A stretch of 64,000 bases of DNA from contig JAYKYS010000006.1 of the NCBI GenBank assembly GCA_036924285.1, positions 25,332,001-25,396,000 of the forward strand. The letters run 5' to 3'. Positions 10,691-20,987 of this stretch are shown piece by piece; within the stretch, counting starts at the first letter, position 1; the number at the start of each line of letters is the position of its first letter. The notes under the pieces are model-generated. The model did not search any database. It was given only the letters and a program-made list of their open reading frames with translations, and was not told the DNA's origin. This DNA comes from Asterella californica. Taxonomy: Eukaryota; Streptophyta; Marchantiopsida; Marchantiales; Aytoniaceae. Both the position numbers and the translations under genes were made by a program.

Positions 10691-13597
10691 TCAAGACTCT
10701 TCAGCTTCAGCTTCAAATTCATCTTCAACCTCCATTGAGTCTTCAGCTTCATCCTCAGTAAGCTCTGCAATGTTTTGGTCATCCCCTCTCCTTCTAAAGA
10801 GCTTGATTCTCTTCCCTGCGACTGGTATCTTGAGCACTGCACCATCTAACTCTCTCAAAGAGTATGTGGCATTATCATAAACTTCTAACACCACATAAGG
10901 TCCGAACCATCTCTTGGAAAACTTTCTGATAGCGCTATGCTGATTATCAAGACTACTATCATAGACTAACACCCAATCACCTTCCTTAACTGGTTTGGGT
11001 CGTAATCTATGCGTTCTATCAAATCTGCCTTTGTTTCTCTCTCTAGCAGTCTTCAACCGTTCCACAGCTTTGGCAACATCCTCAGGTCTCCGTTCTAACT
11101 GCTGGATCCTTAATGCAAGAAGATCCTCCGTACTTCTACCATCTTCCCATGGCAAAACATTCCAAGTAGGCACAACCTCCTCAATCGGCATCACAGGTTT
11201 TTGCCCTAGTATCAACTCTGCTGGCATGTAACCTGTAACGGTACTATGAGTTGTACGATCTGCCCACAAAGCAAATGGTAGCAGTCTAGGCCATTCACGG
11301 ATCTTACCCTTGCAAGCTTTTACCAAAGCTTTGATGATTGGCGGATGACCTCTTTCGCTCTTGCCATTCCCTTCAGGATTGTAAGCAGTGGTTAACGCCA
11401 ACTTGATTCCCAATCGCTTGAAGAACTCAACTGCTTCTTGTGCATCCAGCTCACCCCTATCTGCAGTGATCTTTCCCACACACCCATACCTACAAATAAC
11501 ATCTTCAAGTAGAAAGCGGCAGACACTAGCAGTGGTCTTTGTCCTCAGGGCACGTCCTTCAACCTGGTTAGATAGATCTTCTCTAGCCAAGACTAGATAC
11601 CTCATTTGTCCAAGTCCAAATGGCATAGTTACCAGATCAACTACCCATTTGTAATGAATGGCTAAAGGATAAGTAGGATGCAATCCATCACGATGACGTA
11701 CGTTGGAATACATCTGGCAGGGTATACAAGATGAAACAAACTGTACTACATCCTTATACATACCCTTCCACCAATACTTTTCCTTCATCTTGGCAAATGT
11801 AGCCCAAACTCCTCTATGACCAGCCCATAAACTCTCATGGAACTCCTTGATCAGCTTCTGCTGCGATTCTAGGTCACATACCACCCGCTGCGGTATACCT
11901 CCTTGTAGCTTAGGGCGCTTCCATAGATGTCCTCCATGTAAAAAGTAACCATAAGCTATCCTACGGATCCTCTTGAAATCTGCATCAGACCAGCCTTCTT
12001 GCCTTTCCAGTGAACTCAAATAGCGCCCAAGATCCAACCACTCGCCATCATACATAGTTTCCTCAAAAAACTCCAACGGGGCTGCAAAATAGCTTCTATC
12101 TCTTCTAGCAAGAGCACTAGAATAGAACTCTGTTCCCACATCCTCCTGATCATCTATCATTTCTTTCTCATCGTAATACCTAGCCCTTGATAACATATCT
12201 GCCACAGGATTGTCCTTCCCTGCAATATGTCTAAACTCTGGGTTCAAGGACTTGATATATGCTATCCACCTCAACATAGCAATATCTGGAGTTGTACAGC
12301 TAGTGATCATTCCCAAGAGAGGTAAACAATCTGTCTCCACAACCACAGGTGCTCCTATCAAGTATTCCTTATCACTCTTCATCGCAGTAACTACTCCCCA
12401 TAGCTCTCTCTTGACCTGAGGGTAGTCTCTCTGCCGTGAACTTAATACCTTAGTACCAAAACGCACCACATATCTATTCCCATCCTCATCGTCTTGCCCT
12501 ACAGCCCATCCAATGCCAATAGGACTAGTATCAACAGTAAGGATAACAGATCTCCCCAACTCATATGTTACCTTCCGTAGAGTTGGCGGTGAAGCCAAAA
12601 GATCCTTCAACTTCCTCATAGACTCGCTTTGCTCCTCTTGCCACTGAAATCTTTGCCCCTTCCTCAGCAGCTTGTACAGCGGATCTGCTACATGGGCAAA
12701 GTGTGGAATCCATATATGATAAAACACACATGCACCTAGAAACCTTCTCACCTCAGTAACCGATCCACATGTCTCCTTCATCCTTCGAATGGCATCAACC
12801 TTGTTTGGACAAGGTTTCCGACCATAAGAACCACATAAGTGCCCCACAATCAACACCTCCTGTTCTCCAAATACAGACTTTGCTCCTGATAAAGTCAAAT
12901 GAACCTCCTCCAGTCGACTCAGTATCTTATCACAGTCAGCTATGTGATCTGCTACAAACTTACGGCACCCCCTCTGATCTATTACCTCATTCTTCTCCTC
13001 CTCAGCACACCCTTTGATCGGCACATCATCAAGGAATGGCATAGTTTTTTCAGGAATGAAATCCCTCAAAACTTTGTTCATGCCATTCATCATATGTGCT
13101 ACAGAATTGGTAGCACCTTGTGGCAAGGTGCACATCCTCAGTAATCCCAAAGGTGTCCTCATTGTAGTCAAGTCTCTACTCTCAGAGGATAACTGAAACT
13201 GATCATACCCTGAATATAAGTCTCCCATTGAATAGATAGCACGACCAGCAAAAGCCTCTGCAAACTCGTCTACAATAGGTCCTATACCCATATTCCTGAT
13301 AGTCACCTTGTTAACTGGTTGCATATCTTGAATGAATCTCAAAGCTCCACTCTTCTTTGGAACAGTAAACCATCTGCTAGAATAGGGAGCTATAGACGGT
13401 TCCAAGATACCCATCCTAATCCTCTCATTGAGCAAGTCTATCAGCTTTGGCAGATGAGCTCTAGGCACAGGGATAGGACGTAGATTCCAAGGCACATGCG
13501 GTATAGTAAAGATTACCATAGGTGCAACTACACTTGGATCTACACATCCTACTTCATGTGACTCAAACGCAAACGCCTTACCATGCCTAGATAGCAT
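10691..13597 (-). CDS. pol: Element B RT-RNase H-integrase polyprotein (968 aa)
   Basis: This is an uninterrupted frame. RT covers about residues 20-300: GALRFIQDM near 84-92, GYDQFQL near 130-136, catalytic FLDD at 188-191 where the common form is YxDD. A Cys- and acid-rich insert of about 30 residues follows, then VGHLCGSYGRKP. RNase H acidic residues are visible near 355, 398, 423 and 462-467. Integrase has the HHCC site (H587, H594, C624, C627), catalytic D654, D713 and E748 with D,D(35)E-type spacing, and a C-terminal barrel (KRWFGPYVV, SLRELDG). The tail is acidic with no chromodomain. The first Met is inside the RT leader; the true frame extends upstream through a TGA at 13715-13717 into 13718-14101. 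It copies element RNA to DNA and integrates it in the nucleus. All catalytic residues are present. Confidence 0.92.
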   Translation of the reverse strand: MLSRHGKAFAFESHEVGCVDPSVVAPMVIFTIPHVPWNLRPIPVPRAHLPKLIDLLNERIRMGILEPSIAPYSSRWFTVPKKSGALRFIQDMQPVNKVTIRNMGIGPIVDEFAEAFAGRAIYSMGDLYSGYDQFQLSSESRDLTTMRTPLGLLRMCTLPQGATNSVAHMMNGMNKVLRDFIPEKTMPFLDDVPIKGCAEEEKNEVIDQRGCRKFVADHIADCDKILSRLEEVHLTLSGAKSVFGEQEVLIVGHLCGSYGRKPCPNKVDAIRRMKETCGSVTEVRRFLGACVFYHIWIPHFAHVADPLYKLLRKGQRFQWQEEQSESMRKLKDLLASPPTLRKVTYELGRSVILTVDTSPIGIGWAVGQDDEDGNRYVVRFGTKVLSSRQRDYPQVKRELWGVVTAMKSDKEYLIGAPVVVETDCLPLLGMITSCTTPDIAMLRWIAYIKSLNPEFRHIAGKDNPVADMLSRARYYDEKEMIDDQEDVGTEFYSSALARRDRSYFAAPLEFFEETMYDGEWLDLGRYLSSLERQEGWSDADFKRIRRIAYGYFLHGGHLWKRPKLQGGIPQRVVCDLESQQKLIKEFHESLWAGHRGVWATFAKMKEKYWWKGMYKDVVQFVSSCIPCQMYSNVRHRDGLHPTYPLAIHYKWVVDLVTMPFGLGQMRYLVLAREDLSNQVEGRALRTKTTASVCRFLLEDVICRYGCVGKITADRGELDAQEAVEFFKRLGIKLALTTAYNPEGNGKSERGHPPIIKALVKACKGKIREWPRLLPFALWADRTTHSTVTGYMPAELILGQKPVMPIEEVVPTWNVLPWEDGRSTEDLLALRIQQLERRPEDVAKAVERLKTARERNKGRFDRTHRLRPKPVKEGDWVLVYDSSLDNQHSAIRKFSKRWFGPYVVLEVYDNATYSLRELDGAVLKIPVAGKRIKLFRRRGDDQNIAELTEDEAEDSMEVEDEFEAEAEES

Positions 13598-13717
13598 CTC
13601 CCTGAAGCTCTTCTTCTCTTGCTCAGTAAGAAATCCATCACCTCCAATCCTCAGCTCCTTCAGTGTTGTTTCTGTGAACTGGTGCCCAATTCTTCTCGGT
13701 CCTCTGAGCGTCGACTC

Positions 13718-14101
13718 TCATGCAGCTTGCTCCATCTTCTGATTGTAATCGAGTGGTAAAGGCAAAGCCACTGGTTTGACTTTCTTTGCCACTGACTTGT
13801 ACTTCGTCTCCACATACACCTCTTGTCGATCTATAAACTTATCAATTACATCATAAAGCTCCTTGGAGCTCACTCTCACCACTCTATCTACATCATCTAT
13901 AAAACTTTCTACTATAGATTTCAACTCCCCTATAGTATCTACCAAATACTGCTCTTCAAACACTCCAGATATGTATTCATCTCCTGCTAACTCTCTACTA
14001 TCCCACAAAGACTGCTGTACATACTTCACATGTTGCCTCTCAAACCTCTTCAGATTCTCAACCTTCTTGTAACATACTGATCCACATGACGTCAATCCCA
14101 A
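13718..14101 (-). pseudogene. Element B PR-RT linker, ending at TGA
   Basis: It shares the frame of the polyprotein at 10691 and is separated from it by a single TGA. After that stop the code continues in register with the conserved LRGPRRIGHQFT. It corresponds to the lineage-specific linker seen in A, A', C and D (here KYKSVAKKVKPVALPLP). The stop is probably a CGA-to-TGA change. Its function is unknown. Confidence 0.7.
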
Positions 14102-14154
14102 GAAGCTAGTGGATAAAGCTTCCTGCTTTACTGGATCAGGCGAGAATCCTATCT

Positions 14155-14736
14155 CTACTGTACCGTTGAAGTCTCGCTCTTCAATGGTACTCTGCCAAAA
14201 CCCCTAGACTCTCTAAACTCTTGAGTAATCTTAGGTAGTGGACGGTCTCTCAAGCTATCACGATTCCTCTCATGTTCTGCAGCAACGGTCAAAAACTGAA
14301 CAGCTCTTTTGCCGTCTCTACTACGTATCCTAGCATAAGCTGAACCATCATCCATAACTCGTGTCTCCATTCTAACAGCAGTAATGTAAGGCTGCCCTAG
14401 AATGATAGGATAGGTTGACATGTCTTGCACAAAGAAATTCTGAACATCACTGATGTCACCCACAGTTACCTTGATGTTGGGACAAGCACCATAGAGTTCT
14501 CCCCTCTGGTTGTTGGCAGCACGGATAAGCCATCCATGGTCGGTGTCTATGGGCCACCTCCCACGCTTGTACAGCTCCTTAGACATCAGATTAATCTCTG
14601 AGCCGTGATCAATCAATGCCACCACAGGTTCCTCTAGATCTCCCAGCTTCACTAAGGTTTCTGTGGTTGCTCTCGCCCAATGGTTGTGAGAATAATGGCT
14701 CTTCTGCGATGCTTCCACCTCATCTTCAAACCTCAC
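14155..14736 (-). CDS. Element B retropepsin-like protease
   Basis: The frame is 193 codons, opening with the gag-PR junction (HNHWARATTETLVKLG). The active-site segment is ALIDHGSEINLMS: the catalytic Asp and Gly are present but the middle residue is His, where retropepsins have Thr or Ser. The flap-like and C-terminal parts (…ELYGACPN…, …IILGQPYITAVRMETRV…) match all relatives. It overlaps the gag C-terminal frame by four bases in another frame, while the C copy reads straight through, so the frame change is probably a mutation rather than a programmed shift. The frame ends at a TAG after TVQ. Confidence 0.8.
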   Translation of the reverse strand: MRFEDEVEASQKSHYSHNHWARATTETLVKLGDLEEPVVALIDHGSEINLMSKELYKRGRWPIDTDHGWLIRAANNQRGELYGACPNIKVTVGDISDVQNFFVQDMSTYPIILGQPYITAVRMETRVMDDGSAYARIRSRDGKRAVQFLTVAAEHERNRDSLRDRPLPKITQEFRESRGFGRVPLKSETSTVQ

Positions 14737-15257
14737 GTGCTGATCTGATCTCCCTCTGATACTTGAGAGCAGTAACCAGCAATCTCATCCTCCTCATCCT
14801 CCGACAGTTTGGTCCCTAGAGCGTTAAGCGTAGCTGCTTCACCCAAAATCTGACGTTTCCTCTTGATGATATCTATGATAACCTCATGGAACTCACGCTT
14901 TGCTATCCCAAGAATCTCACCCAAGGTAAACTCAACCTTCCCATTCAAGATACGATTCTCTAACACCTGCTTCAGGTCTGTAGCAATCTCAATATCAGAC
15001 TGAAGTTTGTATGCAGGCATCTTACCCTTCTCCTTGCTTCTCTCCTTCTCCTTTGGTGTTGTAGGTGGTAGATCCTCCATAGTCTCTTCCCGAGTAGGTG
15101 TTGTCTCCTGCCTTGCCTCTGGTCTAGCCCTTTCACTCCTTGTAGCAGGTCGTTTGGCTGTAGAAGCCTCACCTGCATCCTCCCTCCTGCGTTTTTCTTC
15201 TAGTACAGCTTCATGCTGACTTCTTGCAACATAAGCATGCACTGACATAGTATCCAC
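14733..15257 (-). CDS. Element B gag C-terminal segment
   Basis: It continues gag in the same frame after the TGA at 15267-15269. It begins with the NDPVDTMSVHAY motif, runs through a basic KRRR/KRPATR region, and ends with the conserved helical block (PAYKLQSDIE, REFHEVIIDIIKRKR). Across the lineage this block sits just upstream of the protease. The role is inferred to be structural or a linker. Confidence 0.8.
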   Translation of the reverse strand: MDTMSVHAYVARSQHEAVLEEKRRREDAGEASTAKRPATRSERARPEARQETTPTREETMEDLPPTTPKEKERSKEKGKMPAYKLQSDIEIATDLKQVLENRILNGKVEFTLGEILGIAKREFHEVIIDIIKRKRQILGEAATLNALGTKLSEDEEDEIAGYCSQVSEGDQIST

Positions 15258-15266
15258 AGGGTCATT

Positions 15267-16526
15267 TCATCCTGTAGTTTCTCTAATTGAGTTGCCAACC
15301 CTTCGTAGCACATCCTTGTCTAGCTCTGTTCTAGCTACGGACCGCACTACATCTGACCACAACCCAGTAGTCCCTTTCTCTCTCTCCATCTCCACTTTCA
15401 CTCCACAGGTAGCAGCATTCACAAGAGAAACAGCATGTGATGCTGATATCTCATTCACAAGTCTCTTCATACCACCCTTGCCAAAGTTGGTTCCCAACAT
15501 CATCCCAGTCTCTCTCAAATGGATCTTACCATCTTTGAAGAAGATCAGATCCTTCCTCAATGCATCTGAAAACTCCCCACAATCTCTCCTTACATGGTCT
15601 AGGCTATCACACCATATACAACGATGAACAAAGCCTTCTCTCATCTGAGGTCTCTGCATAGCAGGCTGTACATTCTGCTCCTTCTCTTCTAACCTAGTGA
15701 GCTTAAGCTTAAGCTCCTTCATACCCTTAATCAACTCATCAAGCGGTGAGTCTTCCTCTCTAGCAATTACCAAAGCAGGCTTAGTAGGCAACTGCTTGAC
15801 AGGAATTATCAGAGGTGCTGCTTCACTTACCACCACCTTGTCCCTTCTTCTCTGTCTCTTGGCCAGCAAAGAAACAGCCTCTTCAACCTCCTTCCAGTCA
15901 GTCTTCAATCCTCTCTCCTCACTCTTGTCTTCCAGCAACAGCTCAAGCTTCTCCTGAATAGTCACGTCCGCTGCTTGTAGGAAAAGCTCGGTCTTCTCAA
16001 CCTCTAGTGTAAGCTTCTCTGTCCTAGAAAGCTGAGCATATTGACGATCAAACTCCCTTAACAACTCATTTACAGACAAACCTTTGTTAGGTTTCACCAC
16101 CCACTCCAAGAATGTTCTCTTGGTCACCCTCTCTGAGTCTTTAGTGTAGTACTCCTCCTTCAAAGCTCGCATAAAGCTCTCCCAACTCTGTCCTTGCTGC
16201 TGCTTGAGCTCCTTCACACGCCCACGAATCTCAGGGACAACAGCAAGCTCAAAGTTCTCTACCATCTCCTTCTCAGGTACCTTGTTCACCTCCATCTCCC
16301 TAGCATAGTATCGCACATACTTGGAAATATCTGTCCCCTTGAACTGATCCATCTGATGCACCACCGATTGCAACGCCTTGGTTGCTAATACCTCCTTCCT
16401 CTCTGTGCTCTGCTGCTGCTGCATAAACATGGAAAAAGCTTGGAACATCTTCATCGTAGCAGCATCAAACTGAATAGGTTGCTGAGCAGCAGCAACACCT
16501 CCACTTGATGATCCTTGGTTGGCCAT
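15267..16526 (-). CDS. gag: Element B gag (419 aa)
   Basis: It starts 45 bp inside the primer site. It is glutamine-rich at first, then carries the capsid-like helical domain (DISKYVRYYAREMEVNKVPEKEM region; FLEWVVKPNKGLSVNELLREFDRQ) and a zinc knuckle CIWCDSLDHVRRDC near residues 302-315 (CX2CX4HX4C). It should form the nucleocapsid and bind element RNA in cytoplasmic particles. It stops at TGA in T-G-stop-N-D-P-V-D, where A, C, D and F have TGW.DPVD. The Trp codon TGG has therefore become TGA and the following segment is only reached by readthrough. Confidence 0.9.
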   Translation of the reverse strand: MANQGSSSGGVAAAQQPIQFDAATMKMFQAFSMFMQQQQSTERKEVLATKALQSVVHQMDQFKGTDISKYVRYYAREMEVNKVPEKEMVENFELAVVPEIRGRVKELKQQQGQSWESFMRALKEEYYTKDSERVTKRTFLEWVVKPNKGLSVNELLREFDRQYAQLSRTEKLTLEVEKTELFLQAADVTIQEKLELLLEDKSEERGLKTDWKEVEEAVSLLAKRQRRRDKVVVSEAAPLIIPVKQLPTKPALVIAREEDSPLDELIKGMKELKLKLTRLEEKEQNVQPAMQRPQMREGFVHRCIWCDSLDHVRRDCGEFSDALRKDLIFFKDGKIHLRETGMMLGTNFGKGGMKRLVNEISASHAVSLVNAATCGVKVEMEREKGTTGLWSDVVRSVARTELDKDVLRRVGNSIRETTG

Positions 16527-16571
16527 GATATCTGATCCTGTAACACTCTCAAGAAAACTCCCACCCTAGGT

Positions 16572-16591
16572 GTTTCACGTCGAGTTCACCA
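16572..16591 (-). other. Primer binding site of element B
   Basis: In element orientation TGGTGAACTCGACGTGAAAC begins 11 nt after the 5' LTR. The same 20-mer is found after the C LTR (38145-38164) and, with one change, after the D LTR (60125-60144). It starts TGG as expected for pairing with a tRNA CCA end. I cannot name the tRNA. Confidence 0.75.
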
Positions 16592-16602
16592 AAAAGAGAG
16601 TA

Positions 16603-17975
16603 TGTCGGAGTGTGATCCGTCTACCTAGGAAAGCGCCGGGCTTCTGGCTGTGGTTGTTTACTCAAGAGGTTGGCTTTCAGGTCACAACAGGAGCTATTAA
16701 CACTCACACAGGAGTGTAGGATCCTCTGATATGCTCAAAAAGCGAAATTTAGGTCTCACTGGTAGTAATAGGCTTAAGCGGTGAACTTTGACACTCAAAG
16801 AGAGAAACACTATGAAGGTTTAGACCTCTAAACTTCCCCTACATGCAAATGAGGTACTACTGAACTCACAGACGAAGTTTCAACCTGAGATCAAATTCTG
16901 ACACGGAGATATGAACAGAAAAGTTCTGAATAAGAGAATTATGGCAATTTCTAGTAACTAGACAGCTATTCAGACATAGAATAGAGAATTGGCTCGATGA
17001 ATTTCAAATCTTCTCACAGTATTTGAAGTCTACAGGATGCTGAACATCCCTGTGAAGTTGGGACTCCTGAATGTTTGTAGAACTCCAGATCTCCTTCTCT
17101 AAAGTCGCTGCTCTAGATTAAGAGCTTTTCAGACCCCCTCTGCTTCAGCGGCCGCCCTGAATTACTCAGTTACTCAAATGATCTGAAACTTTTTGGACAG
17201 TCGTAGCCCTCCTGACAGTGAATGCAACCACGAAGTTTTGAAGTGATTTCCTCAATTCTGCTGCAATTGGCACCGAAAACCCCAAAATCAACAAAAGTGA
17301 TGCAGTTTTGACACAATTCGAACTTCAATTGGGCATAACTCCTTGTTTATTGATCCAAATCGAGCAAAAATTTCACTGACAGTGCTTGGCACGACGAGCT
17401 CTCTCTTCCTGTGTTCTCAGATTTCGAAGATCCCTCACCAAATGCTCGAACTCTCCTCTAGAGCTCTGTTTCTAAACTTAGAGTTTTACAAAAGACAAAA
17501 ATGGACCAATGGGAGTTCATAGCTCCACTTGACTGTCCTTTTGTGCTTTAAACTACCTGGTAACTTATCTACACTCATAGGCTACCACGTCAAGCCCCCT
17601 AGAGTGCCAGCGTAAAACTTAAACTACCTAAAATGACACATAGCCCTGAAAAATAACTTAAATTAGCTAGAAAGCGTGCATGGGCGACAAGTAAGTACAA
17701 CCCATGAGCTCAAACCACTATCAGCATGGAAACCCTAAGTTATGTACATTGAACGTCATAGACTAGTAAGAAGTCACTTGCACAAGCGCACAAATGCTTG
17801 AACAAGATAACTAACATACTATCAGCCTACTAGGACTCAAAATAGTGCTAACACCGTATGCAAAGGTGTCAAACATATACATAAAAGACTAGAAGTAATA
17901 TGAGCTAACTTCTAGAACTACCAAACCTAAGCGTCGGAGTAGAAGTCAAGCATGTAGCCGCCAAATGGTGCGACA
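16603..17975 (-). repeat. 5' LTR of element B
   Basis: It is 1373 bp and almost identical to 9273-10642. The last 15 codons of the neighbouring A gag frame read into this LTR. Confidence 0.93.
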
Positions 17976-19633
17976 ACGTCCTCCATCGGACCTGGTGCAG
18001 GTGGAGGAGCTGCAGAAGTAGATGAGAAGTCTTTTGGAGGGGCTGCTCGCCTCCTTGTGACCCTCCGTCTATCTCCAGTCTCCTCTGGAACTCCAGTATC
18101 AAGTTCAGAGGCTTCTCGCCGCCTCTTCTCCTCCACAGAAGCATCCTGCCGGTGAACGTGTCTATCCACGCCCAAGAATGTTTTGATAGACGCAGCATCA
18201 ACAGGATCTCCCCACCCTGTGACCCTATGGATAGTTTCTGCTCCTCTCTTCAGTACTTCAGAAGGAACTTGAACAGGTTTCTTCTCAGTAGTCCTATCTA
18301 GCAACGTGGGACTAGAAGAAACTTCAATATGATCGGCATATACATCAGGATTTACCGATGGTGCCATCAATGCATGTACAGTTGCAGCAGCTGTAATCTG
18401 AGGTAGACTCCTCATGCCTCCTCGTCCAAACTGCGTGCTTAGCGGCTCTCCAGTAGAAGAAAGGTGCAGCATACCGTTCTGGTAGTGAATCATACCATCT
18501 CGCAGAGCAGCCGTGAGCTCTTGACAGTCCCCTCGGAAATGATCTTGACTGTCACACCAGATACATCTACGAACAGGAGCACCTCCTGGACGTGCAGCAG
18601 CAGACGCCGGTGGCTGCTCTCTCTGCAGACCAGCTAGCTCCACCTTCAATTCTCTCATCTGCCGAATCAGATCTTCAATCTGGTTCTGTTGTCCATGGTT
18701 CTCTGCAGGTCTCTGAACCGGTGCCCTTTGTGCAGGAACTGGCACCACTGGTATCAAAGGTACTGCAGCCGGTATGACAGGTCTAGGAGCCGGAGCCAGA
18801 GGTTGCTGTACTTGAAGAGCAGTGCGAGGTTGAGCGGTCACTTCTGCAAGCGGACGTCCTCCCACAGCCACTCTTCCACGCCTTTGTCTCGTCAATACAG
18901 CAACAGCATCCTCAACTCTCCCCCAATCAGTAGTAACTCCTCCTTCAGCCGATCGGTCAGCCAACATAAAGCATAACCGATCTGCCGTAGCATCATCGAT
19001 AGCTTGCAGGAAAAGCTCGGTTTTCCTAGCATCTAAGGTTATCCTCTCAAGAGTTGAGAGTTGTCGGTATCTCCGATCAAACTCTCTCAGCATCTCATTC
19101 AGATTCATCATACGACCAGGTTGCTGCTCAACCCAGTCTAAGAACGTTCTCCTAGTAACTCTCTCTGAATCTTCTTCGAGAAACTCCTCTCGAAGAGATC
19201 GCTCAAAACTCATCCACAAACCTAGATTCCTTCTCTGTACATCCCTAACTTGGTCCCGCAACTCAGGGATTACAACTAACTCGAAACTCCCTATCATCTC
19301 AGCATCAGTAACTCTAACTAGTTCCATCTCTCCTCTGTATTCACGCAGATATCTAGAAATATCTCTACCTTCAAATCTACCGCATCTATTCACAATTGCT
19401 TGCAAAGCCTTGGTAGACTTCAACTCACCCCCTCCAATGATCGGATGCTGTTGGACCAAGGCCGCAAGGGTCTTCAGAATCTCAGCCGTATCCAGACCAG
19501 ATACAGATGTCGTTGTAGCCGCTGGTGCTACAGAAGGAGCTGCAGTAGACGTAGATGCAGCAGGCGTAGAAGTAGCAGCAGCAGCACTCTTGCGATCCAT
19601 CTCTTCTCCTTGTAGTGAACTCAACCTTCTCAA
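17927..19633 (-). pseudogene. gag: Element A gag N-terminal part with LTR-encoded tail
   Basis: About 550 codons of A gag: an Ala/Ser/Thr-rich start, a capsid-like domain (YLREYRGEMELVRVTDAEM), a proline-rich stretch, and a zinc knuckle CIWCDSQDHFRGDC near residues 354-367. At the ACGT target site B was inserted, and the frame runs on for about 15 residues (…APFGGYMLDFYSDA) encoded by the B LTR. The frame is otherwise open, so a truncated Gag with a foreign tail could be made. A second in-frame Met (MDRKS) 11 codons in is an equally good start. A' carries the same protein (55249-56646) with the intact junction. Confidence 0.88.
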
Positions 19634-19650
19634 TCAATCACCCCAAGAGC

Positions 19651-19667
19651 TCTCAGTGGAAGCACCA
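19651..19667 (-). other. Primer binding site of element A
   Basis: TGGTGCTTCCACTGAGA lies 2 nt from the 5' LTR in element orientation and is identical in A' (56664-56680). It differs from the B/C/D site, so sister families use different primers. The tRNA is not assigned. Confidence 0.7.
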
Positions 19668-19669
19668 GA

Positions 19670-20987
19670 TGTCGAGTTGAGAGTTTTTCTGGGAAGGACG
19701 GAACCTTTTGGCTGTGATAGATCTTGAAGGTTGTGTTTAGTCTACTTAGGGAAGCGTTGGACTTCAGGCTATGACTTCTTACTATACAGAGGTAGGCTTC
19801 AGATCAAAAGGGAACAGTATAAACACTCACTCAGGTCGAATGGACCCTCCAGTATGTTCAGGAAGTGAAGATCAGATCAGATTAGCAGTAATAAGGTCAG
19901 ACAGCGAACTTTAACGGTCCAGAATCAGAAACATAAGATGGTTCAGACTTCAGAACCCCTCCTACATGTAAATGAGGCCCTACTGACCATACACACGAAG
20001 TTTCAGCTTGAGATCAAATCAGAGTGTCGAGATATGGGCAGAAACGTTCGGAGCAGAGAAATTACGGCAATTTCTGGTATGCAGACAGCTATTTCGACCT
20101 AGAACAGAGAATTGGCTCGATCACTTTCAAAGATTCTTACAGGATTTGCAGTAAACAGCTTGCTGAACACTCCTGTGAAGTTGGGCCTCCTGATTGTACA
20201 CAGAACTCCAGATCTCGCTCTCTGAAGTTGATGCTCTAGATTGAGAGCTTTTCGGACCCCCTTTGCTTCAGCGGTCGCCCTGAATTACTCACAATTTCAA
20301 TTGACATGAAAATTTGGGGATAGTCGTAGCCCTGCTGCCAATGAACGAGAGCTCGAAGGTTTGAAGCGATTTTCTCAAATCTACTGCGATTGACACCGAA
20401 AACCCCAAAATCAACAGAAGTGCTGCAATTCTGACACAAAGCGAACTTCAATCAGCCATAACTCCTTCTTTATTGCTCCAAATCGATCAAAAATTTCGTT
20501 GACAGTGCTTGGCACGACGAACCCTATCTCTCTGTGCTCTCAGATTTCGAAGTTTCCTCACCAAATGCTCGAACTCCTCTTAAGACCCCTACTACTAAGT
20601 TTAGCAGTACACAAAGACAAAATTGGACCAATGGGAGTTCATAGCTTCACTCCCCTGTCCTTTTGTGTCCCAAACCACGTGGTGACTTGATTTTGCACAT
20701 AGGCTACCACGTCAAGCCCCTAAAGTGCCAGTATAGACCCTAAACTACATGCGAAGACATGTAAAACGACGCGTAATCTCGAAAGATAACCTAACCTCGC
20801 TAGGAAGCATGCATGGGTGACACGTAATTACAACCCATGAGCTTAACTCCATCTACATGATAATCAACCTACTAAGACTCAAAAATATATAACATCCTCC
20901 AGTATCGACTTCTCTGAGGTCCTAATTTCACTCAGAGAGACTAACGCTTGACAGAGAGGTGAATTATTTACAATGTAAAATGATTCA
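19670..20987 (-). repeat. 5' LTR of element A, outer 10 bp missing
   Basis: It matches the other family copies over 1318 bp but stops at TGATTCA. The terminal CATCACGACA is replaced by unrelated sequence. This removes the outer end that integrase would recognise and erases the target duplication. Confidence 0.9.

Larger units (their letters stand above)
9273..17975 (-). mobile_element. Element B: nearly intact Ty3/gypsy-type element in A gag
   Basis: It is 8703 bp with LTRs 9273-10642 and 16603-17975 that differ at only about seven sites by eye. The target ACGT is duplicated at 9269-9272 and 17976-17979, and the intact target is visible in A'. The order in element orientation is 5' LTR, primer site, gag, PR, linker, RT-RNase H-IN, stem-loop, purine tract, 3' LTR. 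Disabling features are few: a TGA at a conserved Trp in gag, a frame change between gag and PR, a frame change with TAG after PR, and a TGA in the linker. It is the best reference copy of this lineage in the window. Confidence 0.93.
226..20987 (-). mobile_element. Element A: nested Ty3/gypsy-type LTR retrotransposon
   Basis: The element reads right to left: 5' LTR 19670-20987, primer site 19651-19667, gag start 19633, then (across insertion B, 9273-17975) gag C-terminus, PR, linker, RT-RNase H, IN, purine tract and 3' LTR 226-4680. Without B and X it is about 9 kb. It is dead: gag is interrupted by B, the PR active site is lost, and pol carries frameshifts and a TGA. The 5' LTR lacks its last 10 bp at 20987 compared with the three other copies of this LTR. 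The two LTRs differ at roughly 25 sites in 1.3 kb by eye, making A older than B. A second copy, A', lies at 50998-58010. Confidence 0.9.

Noticed and set aside
14733..14736. Programmed frameshift between gag and PR in B
   Set aside because: C and A' encode gag tail and PR in a single frame, so the four-base overlap in B is better explained by an indel.
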